Below, piece after piece: positions 1-8,641 of a stretch of DNA of 35,511 nucleotides. The notes beneath the pieces were generated by a model. The model saw only the letters and a list, made by a program, of their open reading frames with translations. It searched no databases and was not told the origin of the DNA. The translations under genes were made by a program, and so were the position numbers. This DNA is from JBKBYG01 sp046313435 (lineage in GTDB: Bacteria; Pseudomonadota; Alphaproteobacteria; Rickettsiales; Arcanibacteraceae): NCBI GenBank assembly GCA_046313435.1, contig JBKBYG010000016.1, forward strand, positions 1 to 35,511, given 5' to 3'. How positions within the stretch are numbered: position 1 is the first letter of the stretch; every line of letters starts with the position of its first letter.

Positions 1-954
<954 letters not shown>

Positions 955-1052
955 TTTTGCTAAGATTGATATTACTTAGTCGTATGCAGTGTTAAATTTA
1001 CATTAAAGTAAATTAAGTTGTCAGATTTTATTCATAATTTTAAAAGCTATTT

Positions 1053-1212
1053 AAAAGCTTGTTTAATTAGCTTGGTGATTATAGCGTAAGTGAAACACAC
1101 GATCCCATTCCGAACTCGAACGTGAAACCTTACAGCGCTGATGGTACTTTGTCTTAAGGCACGGGAGAGTAAGTCGTCGCCAAGCTTATTAAACAAGCTT
1201 TTTTAATTTTCC
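1053..1212 (+). repeat. Inverted repeat clamping 5S rRNA, with a nested terminator-like hairpin
   Basis: The arms 1053-1075 and 1180-1202 are 23 nt each and complementary except for one position, so the precursor can fold into a stem that extends 5S helix I by about 16 bp. The 3' arm alone can also fold: AAGCTT (1182-1187) and AAGCTT (1195-1200) pair around ATTAAAC and run into TTTTTTAATTTT. The same bases could therefore act as a processing stalk or as a rho-independent terminator. The pairing is read directly; both roles are inferred. Confidence 0.75.
1069..1186 (+). rRNA. rrf: 5S ribosomal RNA
   Basis: This is a complete 5S rRNA about 115 nt after the 23S end. The landmarks are CACACGATCCCATTCCGAACTCG at the loop B/C region, written here in parts: GATCCCATTCCGAACTC at 1101-1117 and the 3' half GGGAGAGTAAG near 1163-1173. 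Helix I closes AGCTTGG (1069-1075) with CCAAGCT (1180-1186). The usual alphaproteobacterial tRNA-fMet does not follow it. Helix I is extended outward by a much longer inverted repeat, listed separately. Confidence 0.96.
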
Positions 1213-2228
1213 TTTCTCATATATTCAAATTTTATTTACTTCATTATTTGTTTTTCTGTTATAAATAAAACCTTTAATATTTGAAGATCTTTTACTCTTG
1301 TATAAATTTTCTGACATTTTCCCTTTTAAATAAACTTTATTTGGAAATTTTTTTCTATAAATTTAATTATATAATTGTAGTTTAATTGTAATAAATTACT
1401 TTTTTATAAACTTCATTAATTATTAACAAACATGCCATTCATTGTTTTTTATTATCTATTTCACTTTTAACATTATATAGAAAATTAGTTTAACAATCTT
1501 ATATAAATAAAGCACAATTTGTAGTTTAAGATAGCTTATGACATTTATAATCTGAGCTTTTACGCAACTTTAAAATCTAAATTGAATTCTATTATTGAAG
1601 ATATGGTAAAATGTAGAAAATCATGTATTTATTTTTTTAGTAAATATGATAACTTCTGATCTTATAAAAGTTTAATTATCGATAATAAGAATTTGTACAT
1701 TTTGCAAATTCGTTAGGGAAAATTTTTAAGTTCAAAATGAAAGGTTTCAATACAATATGTTATATCAAAAATACATGTAAAAAATATAGTTATATGAAAA
1801 ATAACTGTTTTAAAATTTTGTTAAGTTAAATTTCAATAACTGAACTGCCTTCTTTTTTCTCCCTATCATAAATTATATTTTTTGTAAAAAAATATAACTT
1901 TTCTATTTTATTCATATATGTAACAAATCGCTTCAATGCCTTTTATAGTAAGTTAATAAAATTAAGCTTATGAAATATCTAAGATTTGTGACAAAATAAA
2001 TAAAACTTATAGTTTATATAATGTAAAAAACACCTTGAGAAATTTTCTCTGTTTAACTGAAAATTAAACTATTACAATTAGTATTAATGTAATGAGATAA
2101 GATAAAAATTAATTAAGAAAACCTTATTCTATTATTTAGAAAATTACTAACTATGTCAAATTGCTTTAAAATTATAAAATTCAATATTAAAAAATATACA
2201 TTTTTTTATTATTAATAAAGGCTTCTGG
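1213..2228. other. About 1 kb AT-rich intergenic region with no recognisable gene
   Basis: Between the 5S terminator and the EAL gene I find no open frame with protein-like composition, no tRNA and no rRNA. The DNA is extremely AT-rich. Small imperfect inverted repeats occur near the right end, for example GTTTAA/TTAAAC at 2051-2069 and ATTACA/TGTAAT at 2071-2093. These may belong to the leader or promoter of the next gene, but they are weak in DNA of this composition. A decayed gene or an unknown small RNA cannot be excluded. Confidence 0.6.
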
Positions 2229-3512
2229 ATGATAAGATTAAATTATAATATTAGTGAGCATTTAGATAATATAATTGATTATAGAAAAAGCTTTTTTAAA
2301 GAATTAGATATAAATTTTAAAAAAATAATTTCAAACAGAACTAATGCAACATTTTTTACAATAAGTATTACCAACATTTCCTTATTATCATATTTGTATA
2401 GTCAGGGCTTAGTAAATTCAATTATGGAACAACTTACGGCCAATATAAAAAATATTTTTAATGAAGATCTTATATTACAAGAAATTATTGAACCGGGAGT
2501 AATTGTTGTCCTTTTAAATTGTAAAGAAGGGGAAATAAGTAGAAAGGCCTACCAAATAAATAATATAATTCAGTTTCTTGGTTCAGATTTAACAAATGAG
2601 CCATTTCATTTAATCAGTATAATAAGTAGTATAAATATTCCAACTGAAACGGAATGTGCTAAAGATGCGTTTAAAAAAACCTGCTATATTTTATCTAATG
2701 TTAATAAAAATAACGAAGAATATTTTTTTCCATACGCTTCTTTTCAGGATAAAACCTATATTATGAAAAAAAAATTTACGTTAGCAAATTGTTTAAAGCA
2801 AGCTATTGTAGAAAAAAAAATTAGATTTGCCTTCCAGCCTATAATCAGTAGTAAAACAGGAAAAGTAGCACATTATGAAAGTTTACTACGATTAATAAAT
2901 AAAGAAGGAAAAATTATCTCTGCAGGACCTTTTATTCAGATTGCAGAAGAAATGGGTTTTGTTAACTTAATAGATGATTTAGCTTTAGAATTAGTAGTAG
3001 AAGAATTAAAAAACAATCCTGAAATACATCTTGCGTTTAATTTATCTTCCCTTGGAATTTCAAACGATGTTTGGTTAAAAAAATTTAAAAATCTTTTGAG
3101 CGATTCAGATTTGGCTTCAAGACTAATTGTAGAAATAACCGAGACTGCTGCTCAAAGGGATTTAGGCAAATCAGCATATTTTATTGCGTCAATTCAGGAT
3201 TTAGGATGTCAAGTCGCTCTTGATGATTTTGGAGCAGGGTATACTTCTTTTAGGCAATTAAAAGCATTGCCGATTGATATAATAAAAATTGATGGTTCTT
3301 TTATAAAAGATATTGCAGAAAATTCAAACAATCTTTTATTTGTTAAAACTTTAATTAATATGAGTAAAAGCTTTGGATTTAAATCTGTTGCAGAATTTGT
3401 GGAAAATGGTGAAATTGCGAAAACTCTTATAGAGTTAAATGTCGATTATATGCAGGGAAACTATTTTTGCCCTGCTATAAATTATCGTAATTGGCATAAA
3501 GGTGAAATTTAA
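2229..3512 (+). CDS. EAL-domain cyclic-di-GMP phosphodiesterase with degenerate GGDEF-like N-terminus
   Basis: This is a 427-residue protein. Residues about 185-420 form an EAL domain, which hydrolyses cyclic di-GMP to pGpG. The signature is ESLLR (E217). The other catalytic and metal positions are present: N271, E302, D332-D333 (in LDDFGAGYTS), K353, E389, E392 and Q409, so activity is expected. Residues about 43-155 have the length and hydrophobic pattern of a GGDEF domain, but the site that should read GGDEF is EPGVI. This half should therefore not make c-di-GMP and may be a binding or dimerisation domain (inference). There is no signal peptide or membrane segment, so it is probably cytoplasmic. 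ATG is preceded by AAAGG at a good distance. It stands alone, followed at once by the rnpB promoter. Confidence 0.92.
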   Translation: MIRLNYNISEHLDNIIDYRKSFFKELDINFKKIISNRTNATFFTISITNISLLSYLYSQGLVNSIMEQLTANIKNIFNEDLILQEIIEPGVIVVLLNCKEGEISRKAYQINNIIQFLGSDLTNEPFHLISIISSINIPTETECAKDAFKKTCYILSNVNKNNEEYFFPYASFQDKTYIMKKKFTLANCLKQAIVEKKIRFAFQPIISSKTGKVAHYESLLRLINKEGKIISAGPFIQIAEEMGFVNLIDDLALELVVEELKNNPEIHLAFNLSSLGISNDVWLKKFKNLLSDSDLASRLIVEITETAAQRDLGKSAYFIASIQDLGCQVALDDFGAGYTSFRQLKALPIDIIKIDGSFIKDIAENSNNLLFVKTLINMSKSFGFKSVAEFVENGEIAKTLIELNVDYMQGNYFCPAINYRNWHKGEI

Positions 3513-3513
3513 C

Positions 3514-3542
3514 TTTAAAAATGTTTTGTTATAGATTATAAT
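3514..3542 (+). promoter_or_regulatory. Probable rnpB promoter
   Basis: A perfect TATAAT at 3537-3542 lies 17 bp after TTTAAA (3514-3519, 4 of 6 matches to TTGACA). The expected transcription start, about 7 bp past the -10, falls at 3549, which is where the first paired base of RNase P RNA helix P1 sits. The two independent readings support each other. Confidence 0.6.
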
Positions 3543-3548
3543 AAAACA

Positions 3549-3908
3549 AGAAGGTTGGGTAACTGCTTTTATTATATAAAAGAGGAAAGTCCGGACTCCA
3601 AAGAGAAACAGTGCCAGCTAATTACTGGCGGAAGTAATTTTAGGGAAAGTGCCACAGAAAATATACCGCTTTTTGAAAGTAAGGGTGAAATGGTGCGGTA
3701 AGAGCGCACCGCATTTTGGGTAACTAAAATGGCAGGGCAAACCCCACTGGGAGCAAGACCAAATAGAAATAACATGTATATTTATATACAAAGATTTCTC
3801 TTTCTTAAGTTATTTGGGTAGGTCGCATAAAATTGTTAGTGATAACAATTTAAGATGAATAGTTACCATAGTATTTTTACTAGACAGAATCCGGCTTATA
3901 AACCTTCT
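3549..3908 (+). ncRNA. rnpB: RNase P RNA, class A
   Basis: This is the catalytic RNA of RNase P, which matures tRNA 5' ends; its protein partner rnpA is also in this window. Helix P1 is an exact 8-bp pairing of AGAAGGTT (3549-3556) with AACCTTCT (3901-3908). Universal elements are present in order: GAGGAAAGTCCGGACTCC (3582-3599), AAGGGTGAAATGGTG with GGTAAGAGCGCACC around 3680-3710, GGCAGGGCAAACCCC (3731-3745), and the closing AGACAGAATCCGGCTTATA (3882-3900). The length of 360 nt is normal for the bacterial A type. A T-rich run follows the 3' strand of P1. Confidence 0.97.
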
Positions 3909-3920
3909 ATTATTTTTCTT

Positions 3921-4361
3921 CTAAGAATTAATTATCCTATAATTTGGCAGAGTTATTATAATTGTTAAAACGTCGTTTTTATATTCAATTGAAGTTTGAC
4001 CATTATGAAGCTCCGTAACAAAATTTATAAGTAGTTGATTAATAATTTTAACATCAAAACCCTTAATTTGACTACATATAGATATACTTAAGTTTTCATT
4101 TATTTGTTTGTAAATGCTAACATTTATTTTAATAGTTTGATAAGTATATTGAATATCAAATATTGTTTCCTTAAGCGCTGCACATAAATATTGTATGTTC
4201 ACTTTAATATAACTTATAGAATTATCTATATTGACTTCCAATTCGTTATTAGTAAGTAAGATTGCTTTCTGTTTTATTTCTTTAATAAATTGATTTAATT
4301 TAATTTTATCTCCAGAAATTTCATAATTATTTTTAAAAGATTTTTTCAAAGTTTCTTGCAT
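3921..4361 (-). CDS. Hypothetical protein, 146 residues
   Basis: I do not recognise this protein. It is rich in Ile, Asn and Lys, with no signal peptide and no clear membrane segment. The predicted pattern is a helix (about 20-35), strands, a helix around LCAALKETI, more strands, then a helix and two C-terminal strands. This order loosely recalls the degenerate ATPase-like half of histidine phosphotransferases such as ChpT, which would suit a genome with CtrA. However, the helical dimerisation part with its His is missing and no G-box is visible, so this is only a guess. It converges on rnpB with 12 bp between the ends. A 16-bp perfect inverted repeat starts 20 bp upstream of its ATG. Confidence 0.6.
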   Translation of the reverse strand: MQETLKKSFKNNYEISGDKIKLNQFIKEIKQKAILLTNNELEVNIDNSISYIKVNIQYLCAALKETIFDIQYTYQTIKINVSIYKQINENLSISICSQIKGFDVKIINQLLINFVTELHNGQTSIEYKNDVLTIIITLPNYRIINS

Positions 4362-4381
4362 AATATTAAACAGTTTATTTT

Positions 4382-4424
4382 TTTACATTAAATAATATAT
4401 TAATCATGTATTATTTAATGTAAA
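4382..4424. repeat. 16-bp perfect inverted repeat between a hypothetical gene and gapR
   Basis: TTTACATTAAATAATA (4382-4397) is repeated in exact reverse complement at 4409-4424, around an 11-nt centre. It lies in the divergent region between the hypothetical gene (minus) and gapR (plus), 20 bp upstream of the former's start. Neither strand has a T-run directly after the stem, so it is not an ordinary terminator. An operator, a leader stem-loop or a small palindromic element are possible. Confidence 0.75.
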
Positions 4425-4572
4425 GCTATGCATATTTCAACTTAAAAGTATGAAATTCTTTGTAGGACATCTTAAAGGTGCAGTAATAATTAAAAATTTT
4501 TATTTTCAAATTTGTTATTGTGTGTTTTAGTGCAAAAGTATAAATTGAATATAAAATTAAAAGGAGTATGTA

Positions 4573-4821
4573 ATGAGTAATTATACGAATGTTTCTGGGG
4601 AGCATTTAAAACAGTTTATTGAAAGAATTGAAAGATTAGAACAGGAAAAATCTACAATTTCAACAGATATTAAAGAAGTTTATGGGGAAGCTAAAAGCAA
4701 TGGATTTGATATAAAGATTATGAGACAAATAATAAGAATGCGTAAAATGGATAAAGCAGAATTAGAAGAACAAGAAGAGCTTTTAGAATTATATAAGCAA
4801 GCTATTGGCATGGAGATTTAA
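4573..4821 (+). CDS. gapR: GapR-like nucleoid-associated protein (DUF2312)
   Basis: This 82-residue protein belongs to the DUF2312 family. In Caulobacter, GapR binds AT-rich and overtwisted DNA ahead of replication and stimulates type II topoisomerases. The match rests on the N-terminal coiled-coil helix (HLKQFIERIERLEQEK) and the family pattern DIKEVYGEAKSNGFDIKIMRQIIRMRKMD, split here over residues about 36-60. It is followed by an acidic helix and a short tail. Its length is normal for the family. AAGGAG sits at 4561-4566 with a clear spacer to ATG. It is followed 14 bp later by ubiX, so the two may be co-transcribed. GyrA, a functional partner in principle, is encoded further along this window. 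Confidence 0.92.
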   Translation: MSNYTNVSGEHLKQFIERIERLEQEKSTISTDIKEVYGEAKSNGFDIKIMRQIIRMRKMDKAELEEQEELLELYKQAIGMEI

Positions 4822-4835
4822 TAAAATTAATTGAA

Positions 4836-5402
4836 ATGAACTCTAAGAAAATAATTATAGGGATTACAGGGGCTTCAGGTGCAATTTATGGTGTTCGCTT
4901 TATAGAGGCATTAAAAGAACTCCAAATAGAGACACATTTAGTCATTACTGACTCTGCTGAACTAACATTAAATCATGAAACTAATACTTCAAAAGAGCAT
5001 TTAGTTAAGCTAGTAAAGCATTGTTACGACAATAAAGATTTTTCAGCTTCTATAGCTAGTGGTTCGTTTAAAAATGATGGAATGATAATAGCACCGTGTT
5101 CTATGAAAACTATGGCACAAATTGCTACAGGTAATATTGATAGTTTGATTGCTAGAGCAGCTGATGTAGCACTAAAAGAACGTCGTAAGTTGATTGTAAT
5201 GACTCGTGAATCACCGCTGCATCTAGGTCATTTACGAAACATGGTGTCCTTAACGGAAATGGGCGCTATAATTGCCCCTCCAATGCCGGCACTGTATATT
5301 TTACCAAAAACTATTGATGATTTAATAAATCATACTATCGGAAAAATACTTGATTTGTTTAATATAGAAAATAATTTTCCAAAACGATGGAATGGTTTGT
5401 AA
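4836..5402 (+). CDS. ubiX: Flavin prenyltransferase UbiX
   Basis: UbiX joins dimethylallyl phosphate to FMN to make the prenylated flavin used by the decarboxylase UbiD in ubiquinone synthesis. The 188-residue length is typical. The N-terminal GITGASGAIYG (residues about 8-18) is the flavin-phosphate motif of this flavoprotein fold. IAPCSMKTMAQIATG (about 87-101), RKLIVMTRESPLH (about 117-129) and the PPMPALY segment are the family's signature regions. It follows gapR closely and has no strong ribosome binding site of its own, consistent with coupling. It is convergent with the OmpW-like gene, with a shared terminator-like hairpin between them. Confidence 0.95.
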   Translation: MNSKKIIIGITGASGAIYGVRFIEALKELQIETHLVITDSAELTLNHETNTSKEHLVKLVKHCYDNKDFSASIASGSFKNDGMIIAPCSMKTMAQIATGNIDSLIARAADVALKERRKLIVMTRESPLHLGHLRNMVSLTEMGAIIAPPMPALYILPKTIDDLINHTIGKILDLFNIENNFPKRWNGL

Positions 5403-5407
5403 TTAAA

Positions 5408-5440
5408 TTAAGAATCCTAAAATAAGTTTAGGATCCTTAA
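5408..5440. terminator. Bidirectional terminator-like hairpin between ubiX and an OmpW-like gene
   Basis: The arms 5408-5421 and 5427-5440 are 14 nt each with one mismatch, around the loop ATAAG. It sits in the 43-bp gap between two convergent genes. The flanks are T/A-rich rather than clean T-runs. Its core (ATCCTAAA...TTTAGGAT) resembles the hairpin at 8960-8980 (ATCCTGAA...TTCAGGAT). Confidence 0.6.
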
Positions 5441-5445
5441 ATATC

Positions 5446-6204
5446 TTAAAGTCTAATACCAATCCCAGCTGAAACAGTCATTGGATCTAATTTTAGCTTT
5501 GTTGAAATAGGCACTATAGGAGAAGCAGGATTGCCACTTGCATCCAAAGAGAAATTATTTTTAAAAGTAATTCTTGGATTCATAAGGATCTTTTTAACTT
5601 CAAAGTTAAATATAGTTGTGTCATTAATCCAAGTATCAAAGCCTGCTTGGAATATTGGCCCATGACTTCCATCTACAGTAGACCCAGAGGAAGCAGTAGC
5701 AAAACTGTAATGATAACCAGCACCAATATAGGGACTGATTTTTCCGTAAGGAGCAATATGATATTGCAATGTAGCTGAAAAAGGTATAAATCCAGCTTTA
5801 GTAGCTTGATGAAAAGATTGACCATTACTTACTGAATAAGTAGTAATTCCACCAACAGTATTAGCAACAATTTGAGGCCCTCTGCCACTAGCTTTTACTT
5901 TATGACTAAAGAAGCCACTAGATGATTCAGCAGCAATATTATCTGTCAGAAAATATGCTGCACTTACTGTAATACCCAATACATTCCCAGTTGAAGTAAC
6001 AGAATTGATGTTATAAGAAGCATTATTTGATATAGCAGGATAAAATTGTGAATTTGTACTAGAATTAGTTGATTTTAAAGAAGGAAAAACCCCTTGAAGT
6101 TTCCCTTTAATAATGAATTTTCCTGCTGAACCAAAGTCTTCAGCTGAAGCGGAAGCTGTAATTAAGCTAGATATTAGAAATAATATTTGATATAATTTAC
6201 GCAT
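5446..6204 (-). CDS. OmpW-like outer-membrane beta-barrel protein (copy 1)
   Basis: This is a 252-residue secreted protein. Residues 1-21 form a signal peptide ending ASASA before EDF. Alternating-residue strands follow, and the OmpW-family pattern is clear in the C-terminal half: PYGKISPYIGAGYHYSF, then GPIFQAGFDTWI, FNFEVKKI, LDPMTVSAGIGIRL, ending in a hydrophobic residue as beta-barrels do. It is predicted to sit in the outer membrane; OmpW barrels are small channels for hydrophobic molecules, but the substrate here is unknown. The start has AGAGGA upstream. A second, shorter relative lies at 23255-23932. Long Ser/Thr/Asn-rich stretches (residues about 40-70 and 105-130) are probably surface loops. 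Confidence 0.85.
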   Translation of the reverse strand: MRKLYQILFLISSLITASASAEDFGSAGKFIIKGKLQGVFPSLKSTNSSTNSQFYPAISNNASYNINSVTSTGNVLGITVSAAYFLTDNIAAESSSGFFSHKVKASGRGPQIVANTVGGITTYSVSNGQSFHQATKAGFIPFSATLQYHIAPYGKISPYIGAGYHYSFATASSGSTVDGSHGPIFQAGFDTWINDTTIFNFEVKKILMNPRITFKNNFSLDASGNPASPIVPISTKLKLDPMTVSAGIGIRL

Positions 6205-6264
6205 GTTTTCCTCTTAAATTATTTTGCTGAATTATATTTAATCAAACTTATTATAATTTGCAAT

Positions 6265-6290
6265 TTAGTTCTAGTTATTTTAAGAACTAA
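6265..6290. repeat. Perfect 8-bp inverted repeat downstream of radA
   Basis: TTAGTTCT (6265-6272) and AGAACTAA (6283-6290) pair around a 10-nt centre, in the 106-bp gap after radA and before the OmpW-like gene on the same strand. It could be a weak terminator for the radA operon or an operator for the porin gene. No good T-run follows. Confidence 0.4.
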
Positions 6291-6310
6291 TAATTATAAA
6301 TTAAATGTAA

Positions 6311-7678
6311 TTATGTTTTATTTGGAAAAAAATCTTTTAGTTGCCGTATGTGACTAATTTCACTAATTATTATTTCAGAACTTTTGGAATATTTACTTCC
6401 CGCGGGAATAATTGCTTTTTCAAAACCTAATTTTATCGCTTCTTTTATTCTAATATCAGCATGACTTACACTCCGAATTTCACCGGATAATCCTATTTCT
6501 CCGAAAATAATTGTAGCTTGAGGTAATGGAGTATTAGTAATAGCTGATATAAGCGCGCAGGCAACAGCCAAATCAGCAGCAGGTTCACTAATTTTAAGTC
6601 CTCCGGCAAAATTCAAATAAACTTCTTTGTCCATAAGAGTTACACCATATCTTACTCCTAAAACTGCAATAAGCATAGCTAATCTATTTAAATCCCATCC
6701 AACTACTGATCTTCTTGGAGTTGGATATGGAGCATGTGCAATTAGACCTTGCACTTCTACAAGTACTGGCCTTGTTCCTTCAATTGCTGCAAGGATTGCT
6801 GAGCCACTAATTTTTTTATTTTTATCTGATAAGAATAATGAAGATGGATTTAATACTTCTGATAAACCCTGATCACTCATCTCAAATACGCCTATCTCAT
6901 TAATCCCACCAAATCTATTTTTTACTGCGCGAAGTATTCTGAATTGATGCCCTCTTTCTCCTTCAAAATAAAGCACAGTATCGACCATATGTTCTAAAAC
7001 TTTAGGTCCTGCAATTTGTCCCTCTTTTGTAACATGACCTACTATCAACATTACTATATTTGATTTTTTGGCAACCGTAATAAGTTCATGTGCAGTAGCC
7101 CTAACTTGCGAAACCGTACCCGGAGCTGAGCTAATTTCATTGCTAAACATGGTTTGAATTGAATCAATAACGACTAATTGTAAATCTTTTTCAACTTCAA
7201 TAGTAGCGAGTATATCATTAATATTAGTAGCAGAAAGTAACTTGACTGGGGATTCATGTAAATTAAGACGCCTTGCTCTAAGTCTTACTTGCTCAACTGA
7301 TTCTTCTCCCGAAACATACGCACATTTGATGCTATTTTCACTAAGCTTTGCAACCATTTGTAAAAGAAGGGTTGATTTACCTATTCCAGGATCTCCTCCT
7401 ATTAAAATAGCAGAACCTTTAACGATACCTCCACCGAGTACACGATCTAATTCTGAAATCTTTGTTTCTATTCTAGGTCTGTCCTTAACTTCAGCATCAA
7501 GTAATTCAAACTCTATTTTTTTCCCTTTATTTTGAATTGTCGAGAATGCAGAATTAGCAGCAATTATAGGTTCTTCTATTAAAGTATTCCAGTTGCCGCA
7601 TTCTTCGCATTTTCCTGTCCATTTACGGTAACTTGCACCACATTCTTGGCATACGAAATGAAAATTTGATTTAGCCAT
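6311..7678 (-). CDS. radA: DNA repair protein RadA
   Basis: RadA (Sms) is a RecA-like ATPase that drives branch migration of recombination intermediates. The 455 residues show the full architecture. An N-terminal C4 zinc finger has C10, C13, C24 and C27. The RecA-like core has a Walker A GGDPGIGKST at 94-103. The RadA-specific KNRFG motif is at 253-257. The C-terminal part is Lon-protease-like (about 285-455, without a catalytic role). The ATG lies inside the end of nrdB: the 8 bases ATGGCTAA contain both the radA start and the nrdB stop. RadA is therefore translationally coupled to the ribonucleotide reductase genes and probably the last gene of that operon. Confidence 0.97.
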   Translation of the reverse strand: MAKSNFHFVCQECGASYRKWTGKCEECGNWNTLIEEPIIAANSAFSTIQNKGKKIEFELLDAEVKDRPRIETKISELDRVLGGGIVKGSAILIGGDPGIGKSTLLLQMVAKLSENSIKCAYVSGEESVEQVRLRARRLNLHESPVKLLSATNINDILATIEVEKDLQLVVIDSIQTMFSNEISSAPGTVSQVRATAHELITVAKKSNIVMLIVGHVTKEGQIAGPKVLEHMVDTVLYFEGERGHQFRILRAVKNRFGGINEIGVFEMSDQGLSEVLNPSSLFLSDKNKKISGSAILAAIEGTRPVLVEVQGLIAHAPYPTPRRSVVGWDLNRLAMLIAVLGVRYGVTLMDKEVYLNFAGGLKISEPAADLAVACALISAITNTPLPQATIIFGEIGLSGEIRSVSHADIRIKEAIKLGFEKAIIPAGSKYSKSSEIIISEISHIRQLKDFFPNKT

Positions 7679-8639
7679 TATGTTCGAATGCTTCTTCCCA
7701 AGTTCCAGCAGTAGCAGCTCTACTATATTCAGTTACTCTATTTTCAAAGAAATTAGTATGCTCAACGCCATTTAGAATTTCATCCAGCCATGGAAGTGGA
7801 TTTTCATCAACTAAATATATTTCTTTGAGTCCTAGCTGCATTAATCTTCTATCCGCAATATAACGTATATATTGTTTTACTTGGCGAGAGGTGAGACCTT
7901 GTACATCTCCAACTTCAAAAGCTAAATCAATAAAAGCATCCTCAAAGTGAACTATAGTTGCGCAAGCTTCATATAAATTACCTCTAAACTCCTCAGTCCA
8001 TACTTCAGGATTTTCTTGAATAAATGTTTTAAATAATTTGATAATTGAATTAGTATGTAATGTTTCATCTCTCACTGACCAAGCGACTATTTGACCCATT
8101 CCTTTCATTTTATTAAAGCGCTGGAAATTTAGTAGAATTGCAAAAGATGCAAATAATTGTAACCCTTCAGTAAACCCACCAAATACTGCTAAAGTTGTCG
8201 CAATATCTTCTTTCGTAGAGACACCAAATTTTTGCATATAGTCATATTTATCTTTCATTTCTTTATACTTCATGAAAGCTTGATATTCAAGTTCAGGCAT
8301 ACCAATAGTATCCAGTAAATAAGAATAAGCTGCAATATGAACTGTTTCCATGTTAGAAAAAGCAGATAGCATCATTTGAACTTCAGTAGGTTTAAATACT
8401 TGCGAATAATATTTCATATAGCAGTTATTTACTTCAATATCAGCTTGAGTAAAAAATCTAAATATTTGTGTTAAAAGATGTTTTTCGCCGGGAGTTAAAT
8501 TTTTCTTCCAATCTTTCACATCATCTGCAAGAGGAACTTCTTCATGAATCCAATGAATTTTCTGTTGGGTAAGCCAAGCTTCAAAAGCCCAAGGATAAGC
8601 GAAAGGTTTATATACTGGTTTTGCATCAAGTAAAGACAT
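7671..8639 (-). CDS. nrdB: Ribonucleotide reductase class I, beta subunit (NrdB)
   Basis: NrdB holds the di-metal centre and tyrosyl radical that start catalysis in NrdA. In 322 residues all expected ligands are visible: D67 (FTQADIE), E98 and H101 (METVH), an Glu in EGLQLFASFA, and the E and H of RDETLH. Y105, four residues after H101, matches the radical Tyr122 of E. coli, so this looks like a tyrosyl-radical class Ia enzyme rather than a Tyr-less variant. It overlaps radA by 8 bp downstream and starts 2 bp after the YciI-like gene upstream. A terminator-like hairpin and a structured element separate this group from nrdA, which may set the two subunits' relative expression. Confidence 0.96.
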   Translation of the reverse strand: MSLLDAKPVYKPFAYPWAFEAWLTQQKIHWIHEEVPLADDVKDWKKNLTPGEKHLLTQIFRFFTQADIEVNNCYMKYYSQVFKPTEVQMMLSAFSNMETVHIAAYSYLLDTIGMPELEYQAFMKYKEMKDKYDYMQKFGVSTKEDIATTLAVFGGFTEGLQLFASFAILLNFQRFNKMKGMGQIVAWSVRDETLHTNSIIKLFKTFIQENPEVWTEEFRGNLYEACATIVHFEDAFIDLAFEVGDVQGLTSRQVKQYIRYIADRRLMQLGLKEIYLVDENPLPWLDEILNGVEHTNFFENRVTEYSRAATAGTWEEAFEHNG

Positions 8640-8641
8640 AT

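Noticed and set aside
1187..2228. tRNA-fMet or other tRNA after 5S rRNA
   Set aside because: No T-loop (GTTCRA) with matching acceptor stem was found here or anywhere else in the window.
3572..3775. A 67-codon minus-strand frame over the RNase P RNA
   Set aside because: It overlaps conserved catalytic RNA elements; the RNA explains the sequence.
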